64,000 bases of DNA from JAJKIV01 sp036741775 (GTDB lineage Bacteria > Gemmatimonadota > Gemmatimonadetes > Gemmatimonadales > Gemmatimonadaceae), in NCBI GenBank assembly GCA_036741775.1, contig DAINRQ010000007.1:48173-112172 (forward strand). Direction: 5' to 3'. A program made the translations under genes and the position numbers. This document shows positions 61,098-64,000 of the stretch, in pieces; the first letter of the stretch is position 1, and every line of letters begins with the position of its first letter. The notes under the pieces are model-generated. The model worked only from the letters and a program-made list of their open reading frames with translations, did no database searches and was not told the origin of the DNA.

Positions 61098-61809
61098 GCG
61101 CGTGATGCGCGAACGCCCTCAGGCAACCGCCGCGCGACCCGGTTCGCGGCGTGCGACATTCTCTGTCGATGTCGTCCTTCTCACGCCGCGGGGCAAGCAA
61201 CTCGCTGTGCTACTCATGCGCGCGGACGATGCGCGCGCGCGCGAACGATGGCTGGTGCCTCACGGCGAGCCGCGCGATGATGAGTCGATGGAGGACACAG
61301 CGCGTCGGATCACCGCGGAAGCCGTCGAGGTCGAGCCAGCGTGGCTCGAGCAGGTCGGTGCGTTTGGCGATGGACGACGGCATCCAGCCGACACGGATCT
61401 CTCCGTTGGATATGTCGGCGTGGTGCCCCAAGGAACGCCGTTGCCGGACGGCGATGCGGCGGCGTGGTTCGCGCTCGCGGACGTGCCGGCGTTGACGCCA
61501 CGGCAGCGGGTGTTGCTGGACGCCGCGCTCGAGACCGTGCGCCGGCGCCTGGATCAGGCACCGATCGCGTTTCGTTTGCTTCCGCCGACGTTCACGCTCA
61601 GCGACCTGCAGCAGACGTACGAGCTGCTTCTCGGCCGGCGTCTACACAAAGCGAGCTTTCGGCGTGCGCTGCAAGCGGCATGGCTCGTAGAGCCGACAGA
61701 CGAGTGGCGGAGCGAAGGGCGCGGCCGCCCGGCGCAACTCTTTCGGTATGCGCCACGTCGCCGGCGCAATCAGCGCCGTGGGGTGCGATTCGACCTGCTG
61801 GGAGGTTGA
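61087..61809 (+). CDS. NUDIX-domain/winged-helix regulator, NrtR-like
   Basis: A 240-residue protein. The N-terminal NUDIX domain (about 22-150) has FSVDVVLLTPRGKQLAVLLMR and WLVPHGEPRDDESMEDTARRITAEAVEVE. The NUDIX box (GX5EX7REUXEEXGU) is degenerate, with HGEP...ARRITAEAVEV, so pyrophosphohydrolase activity is doubtful. The C-terminal winged helix (about 165-240) reads FTLSDLQQTYELLLGRRLHKASFRRALQAAWLVE. This is the NrtR layout, regulators of NAD metabolism that sense ADP-ribose. No NAD genes adjoin it. GTG 61087 or, if leaderless, ATG 61105 may be the start. Confidence 0.88.
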   Translation: MTNSRVMRERPQATAARPGSRRATFSVDVVLLTPRGKQLAVLLMRADDARARERWLVPHGEPRDDESMEDTARRITAEAVEVEPAWLEQVGAFGDGRRHPADTDLSVGYVGVVPQGTPLPDGDAAAWFALADVPALTPRQRVLLDAALETVRRRLDQAPIAFRLLPPTFTLSDLQQTYELLLGRRLHKASFRRALQAAWLVEPTDEWRSEGRGRPAQLFRYAPRRRRNQRRGVRFDLLGG

Positions 61810-61833
61810 TCGCGTCCCCGGTTGCGTGTCTCG

Positions 61834-61865
61834 CGCCCGAGCCCTGAACCCGGCTCGGGCGTTTT
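61834..61865 (+). terminator. Intrinsic terminator after the NrtR-like gene
   Basis: A 10-bp perfect stem (CGCCCGAGCC) with an 8-nt loop is followed by TTTTCC. Confidence 0.85.
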
Positions 61866-61926
61866 CCTGTCTGGGCTGGCGGGTACGATTGACGGATTGT
61901 TACGGGGAACTGGGTTGACCGTCGAT

Positions 61927-61955
61927 GGTATTAGTTACAATGTGTAAATAACACC
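61927..61955. promoter_or_regulatory. Operator-like palindrome upstream of the small gene at 61974
   Basis: GGTATTA and TAACACC are outer arms (6 of 7 pairs) around inner TTAC/GTAA arms. It shares a TTAGT element with the NrtR-like gene's own control region, so that regulator may act here. Inference only. Confidence 0.35.
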
Positions 61956-61973
61956 AAAAGCGACGGAGCTCCC

Positions 61974-62261
61974 GTGTTGGCGTTTCTGGACACCCTCTGT
62001 GCTGCGTTACTGGCGCGTGATCCGCAGCGGATCTCGGAGCTTCTCCGACATCCGCTCGCGCGCGCGTTGCCTCGTCAGGTTCGCGAGGAGGCGATGTTGA
62101 TTGCGCGCCGGGGCGGGCGCTCGATGATCGCCCCCGTCCAAACGCTTCGCCTCTATCACCAGACCGCTCATCTCCTCGGCGCGTGCGGTGATCCGGCGTC
62201 CGACGGGTCGAACAAGGATGCCGCAACACTGCGGCAGTTGGAGATGTTCGCCGCGCAGTGA
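61974..62261 (+). CDS. Small helical protein of unknown function
   Basis: A 95-residue protein from GTG 61974, MLAFLDTLCAALLARDPQRISELL. It is all-helical in pattern, with Leu- and Arg-rich heptad-like spacing (LLRHPLARALPRQVREEAMLIAR) and a C-terminal half with LYHQTAHLLGACGD. An operator-like palindrome precedes it and a strong hairpin follows. I recognise no family. Confidence 0.6.
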   Translation: MLAFLDTLCAALLARDPQRISELLRHPLARALPRQVREEAMLIARRGGRSMIAPVQTLRLYHQTAHLLGACGDPASDGSNKDAATLRQLEMFAAQ

Positions 62262-62297
62262 GGAAACGCGGTCCGAGACCGCGTGACGCAAAACGAA

Positions 62298-62328
62298 GCG
62301 CCCCGGCGGAGTTTCTCCGCCGGGGCGC
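62298..62328. terminator. Bidirectional terminator between the small gene and the cold-shock gene
   Basis: A 13-14 bp stem (GCGCCCCGGCGGA) with a T-rich loop. On the minus strand it is followed by TTCGTTTTG, giving a good terminator for the leftward cold-shock gene. Confidence 0.8.
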
Positions 62329-62351
62329 GTTGACGTTCACCGGGAGCGAGG

Positions 62352-62561
62352 TCAGGCCGTCTTCACGACGTCTGCTGCCTGCGGACCCTTCTGGCCTTGA
62401 ACGATCTCGAACTCCACGCGATCGCCTTCAGCCAACGACTTGAATCCGGAGCCCTGGATTGCGCTGAAGTGGACGAACACGTCAGGACCGCCGTCGCGCG
62501 AGATGAAGCCGAAGCCCTTCGCGTCGTTGAACCACTTCACTACGCCATTGATGCGTGCCAT
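62352..62561 (-). CDS. Cold-shock domain protein (CspA family)
   Basis: A 69-residue CSD protein: MARINGVVKWFNDAKGFGF with RNP1 KGFGFIS and RNP2 VFVHFSAI. It shares about two thirds of its residues with the other CSP at 32310-32525 (both have FNDAKGFGFI, AIQGSGFK and LAEGD). Its upstream region (62562-62755) is 190 bp long, consistent with a long cold-shock leader. It runs leftward into its terminator. Confidence 0.96.
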   Translation of the reverse strand: MARINGVVKWFNDAKGFGFISRDGGPDVFVHFSAIQGSGFKSLAEGDRVEFEIVQGQKGPQAADVVKTA

Positions 62562-62755
62562 GAAACCTTTCCTCGTCCCGTACTGGGGCTAACTGTGACA
62601 CTGTTCTTGCCGGCCAACCCAATGTGGCTTGACCACCATATCAAGAACCGTACACAAAGATAAACGGATGTACGGCGATCGACAGGTGGGCGGGACAAGA
62701 AAAGTGCACTCTCCCGGGAGACGAGCTCGTGCTTAAGGAATTACTCGGTAGAGCG

Positions 62756-62965
62756 TTACGCAGCTCCGGCGATGTAACGCGCGAACCGGCCGCAGTTCCG
62801 GCAGCGGAGCGTCACTTGGGAGCGGGGTGGGGGCGGCGTGTGCGTCGGATCGCGCTCGATCGGGCCCGAACACGAGGGGCAGCTCAGAGGACGACCACTT
62901 CGATCGCTCGAAATCAGATGAAGCGCCTGCGCCGGGTTATACGTGTTCGGACGTGGCTTTCGCAT
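62756..62965 (-). CDS. Small zinc-ribbon protein
   Basis: A 69-residue protein, MRKPRPNTYNPAQALHLISSDRSG. CPSC at 29-32 and CRNC at 55-58 (the latter in CRNCGRFARYIAG) form a two-knuckle zinc ribbon separated by a Pro-rich stretch. The long conserved-looking N-terminus suggests a real gene. No function can be stated. An ATG start and leftward direction match the neighbouring cold-shock gene. Confidence 0.6.
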   Translation of the reverse strand: MRKPRPNTYNPAQALHLISSDRSGRPLSCPSCSGPIERDPTHTPPPPRSQVTLRCRNCGRFARYIAGAA

Positions 62966-63052
62966 GCTCCCTCCCGATAGTGAACCGAGGGCTCTCGTCC
63001 GAGAGCTCCCCCACCCAAGAAAGTAACCATCTAACTACGTAAATCCAAGCGG

Positions 63053-63778
63053 ATGTACGTCTTGCGGTTACTATATCCGACTCGAGTGCTGGCAGTGACC
63101 GTCACGCTGGCGGCGTGCGGTCCCCGGGCCCACATCCCTCAGCGGCCCATCGGTTTCGCGTCAGCGATCGCCGACGACGATTCGGCCGCCATCATGGCTC
63201 GTGCACTCGCGCCTGTGTTGTACCTCCAACGCGATGAATGGTTCCACCTGGAACGGGTCGTCGCTGTGTTGCACCCAAACAGGCCGATCATCGGTTACTA
63301 CCTGCTGTGGGCAGATGATGTGCACGGGGCATGGATTCCGTTCACCAAGGCCACTGACGAAGAGATCGTGTGGGTCGGGTACGACTCGACGCGTGCTCCG
63401 ACCGATGTCTGGACGTTCTGGCACGGCAGGGTCGTGCATGCCGACTGGCGTAATCGCGGCACCGTCCTCATCGACGTGCAGTGGGGCAAGCACGGATCGC
63501 TGCCGCGAGGAATCGTGAACGAAGGTCCGCTCTGGCCCAGAACGCTGACCAACTTCTGGGTAACCTCTTGGGCCGGGCTCCCGGATATCTGGCTCGGTCG
63601 ACTGACGCGTCGCGGGCCACTGTGCTTCTGCCGCGGGTTCCATCGATACCGGACCTTCGATCGGCCGCTTCTCGTTGGTCCACGAATCGACGTCGTGGCC
63701 CGAATGGCCGATCCGGATCCCATTCTCGGCGCGTTCTTCGGTCGTCCCTACTCAGAGAAGACGCCGTGGCCGCCGTAG
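63053..63778 (+). CDS. Lipoprotein of unknown function
   Basis: A 241-residue exported protein with lipobox TLAACG near residue 18-23. The mature part holds APVLYLQRDEWFHLERVVAVLHPNRPIIGYYLLWADD, VWVGYDSTRAPTDVWTFWHGRVVHADWRN, and VLIDVQWGKHGSLPRG. The aromatic- and His-rich strands, with a W-x-H-G pattern and a G-K-H-G-S turn, recall NPP1/Vps62-like beta folds. The match is weak, so no family is claimed. Its start is ATG 63053. Confidence 0.7.
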   Translation: MYVLRLLYPTRVLAVTVTLAACGPRAHIPQRPIGFASAIADDDSAAIMARALAPVLYLQRDEWFHLERVVAVLHPNRPIIGYYLLWADDVHGAWIPFTKATDEEIVWVGYDSTRAPTDVWTFWHGRVVHADWRNRGTVLIDVQWGKHGSLPRGIVNEGPLWPRTLTNFWVTSWAGLPDIWLGRLTRRGPLCFCRGFHRYRTFDRPLLVGPRIDVVARMADPDPILGAFFGRPYSEKTPWPP

Positions 63779-63799
63779 CGTGCGAACGTGGGCGAACGC

Positions 63800-64000
63800 C
63801 TAGGCGACGTACACGATGTCGCCCTCGGCGTCGATGCCCATTTCCTGGTGGAGTCCGCAGACGCCGCACACCCTCACGACGTGCCAGGCCTCGTTCAGCT
63901 CCGCTCTCGTGGCTTCGGAGGATGGCTTTACCACCAGCTTCTTGAAGCTGTACTCCTGACAGTGCTCGCAGGCATGCGCACGCGCGATTCGCTCGGCGCG
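63800..64000 (-). CDS. Zinc-ribbon hypothetical protein (5' part outside the window)
   Basis: The last 66 codons of a leftward gene ending in TAG at 63800. It reads HACEHCQEYSFKKLVVKPSS and then VVRVCGVCGLHQEMGIDAEG, ending GDIVYVA. The two CxxC pairs are those of a zinc ribbon. Its start lies beyond the right edge. Confidence 0.6.
   Translation of the reverse strand, partial: RAERIARAHACEHCQEYSFKKLVVKPSSEATRAELNEAWHVVRVCGVCGLHQEMGIDAEGDIVYVA

Overview
The window is about 66% G+C by eye, densely coded and chromosomal. It comes from a diderm bacterium: there are many signal peptides, lipoboxes and outer-membrane barrels ending in phenylalanine, plus MurB. High G+C, long overlapping operons, paired M16 peptidases and many family-less barrel proteins suggest Gemmatimonadota. 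That placement is inference, with no 16S gene in view. A run of 100 N (13894-13993) is a scaffold gap, so the source is a draft assembly. I see no rRNA, tRNA, CRISPR, insertion sequence or prophage.

Layout. (1) 1-6039: an origin-proximal block on the minus strand, with partial parA, two parS sites, a SIMPL-domain protein, a GT-C-type glycosyltransferase and mnmG. (2) 6088-14162: small membrane and zinc-ribbon proteins, a YheT-type hydrolase, a cysteine-less ArsC/Spx-like protein, an ABC-F ATPase, a TerC transporter and an outer-membrane protein broken by the gap. (3) 14184-17906: murB, then an active and an inactive-looking M16 peptidase. (4) 17952-25432: a compact histidine operon, hisG-D-C-H-A-B-F-N-IE, with overlapping or touching gene ends, preceded by a histidine-rich leader peptide and terminator that look like a transcription attenuator. 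(5) 25683-32525: a cupredoxin lipoprotein, UV endonuclease, a degenerate Wzc-like protein, an HD hydrolase, ispG and a cold-shock gene with a long 5' leader. (6) 32620-40944: the arginine cluster, argG-argH leftward and argR / argC-argB-argD divergent, flanked by two related small barrel proteins. (7) 41181-50754: PafA-type phosphatase, Smr protein, M28 peptidase, a tail-anchored protein with an [FeFe]-hydrogenase-like domain divergent from a Crp/Fnr regulator, a MoeB-rhodanese fusion and an esterase. (8) 50852-56046: a histone-H1-like protein and a four-gene operon (two 192-residue secreted paralogues, a PapD-like chaperone, an outer-membrane barrel) that looks like an atypical chaperone-assisted surface-fibre system. 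(9) 56582-64000: aldo/keto reductase, desaturase, zinc-ribbon YggX, GH3 lipoprotein, NUDIX/winged-helix regulator, second cold-shock protein and small zinc-ribbon proteins.

The his and arg clusters give nearly complete histidine synthesis, including the phosphatase, and most of arginine synthesis. His control is probably by ribosome-mediated attenuation and arg control by ArgR on palindromes overlapping the promoters. Several promoters of the TTGAC type lie so close to the start codon that leaderless transcripts are likely. The observations I rate highest are the hisL attenuator, the hydrogenase-like/Crp pair and the chaperone-subunit-barrel operon.
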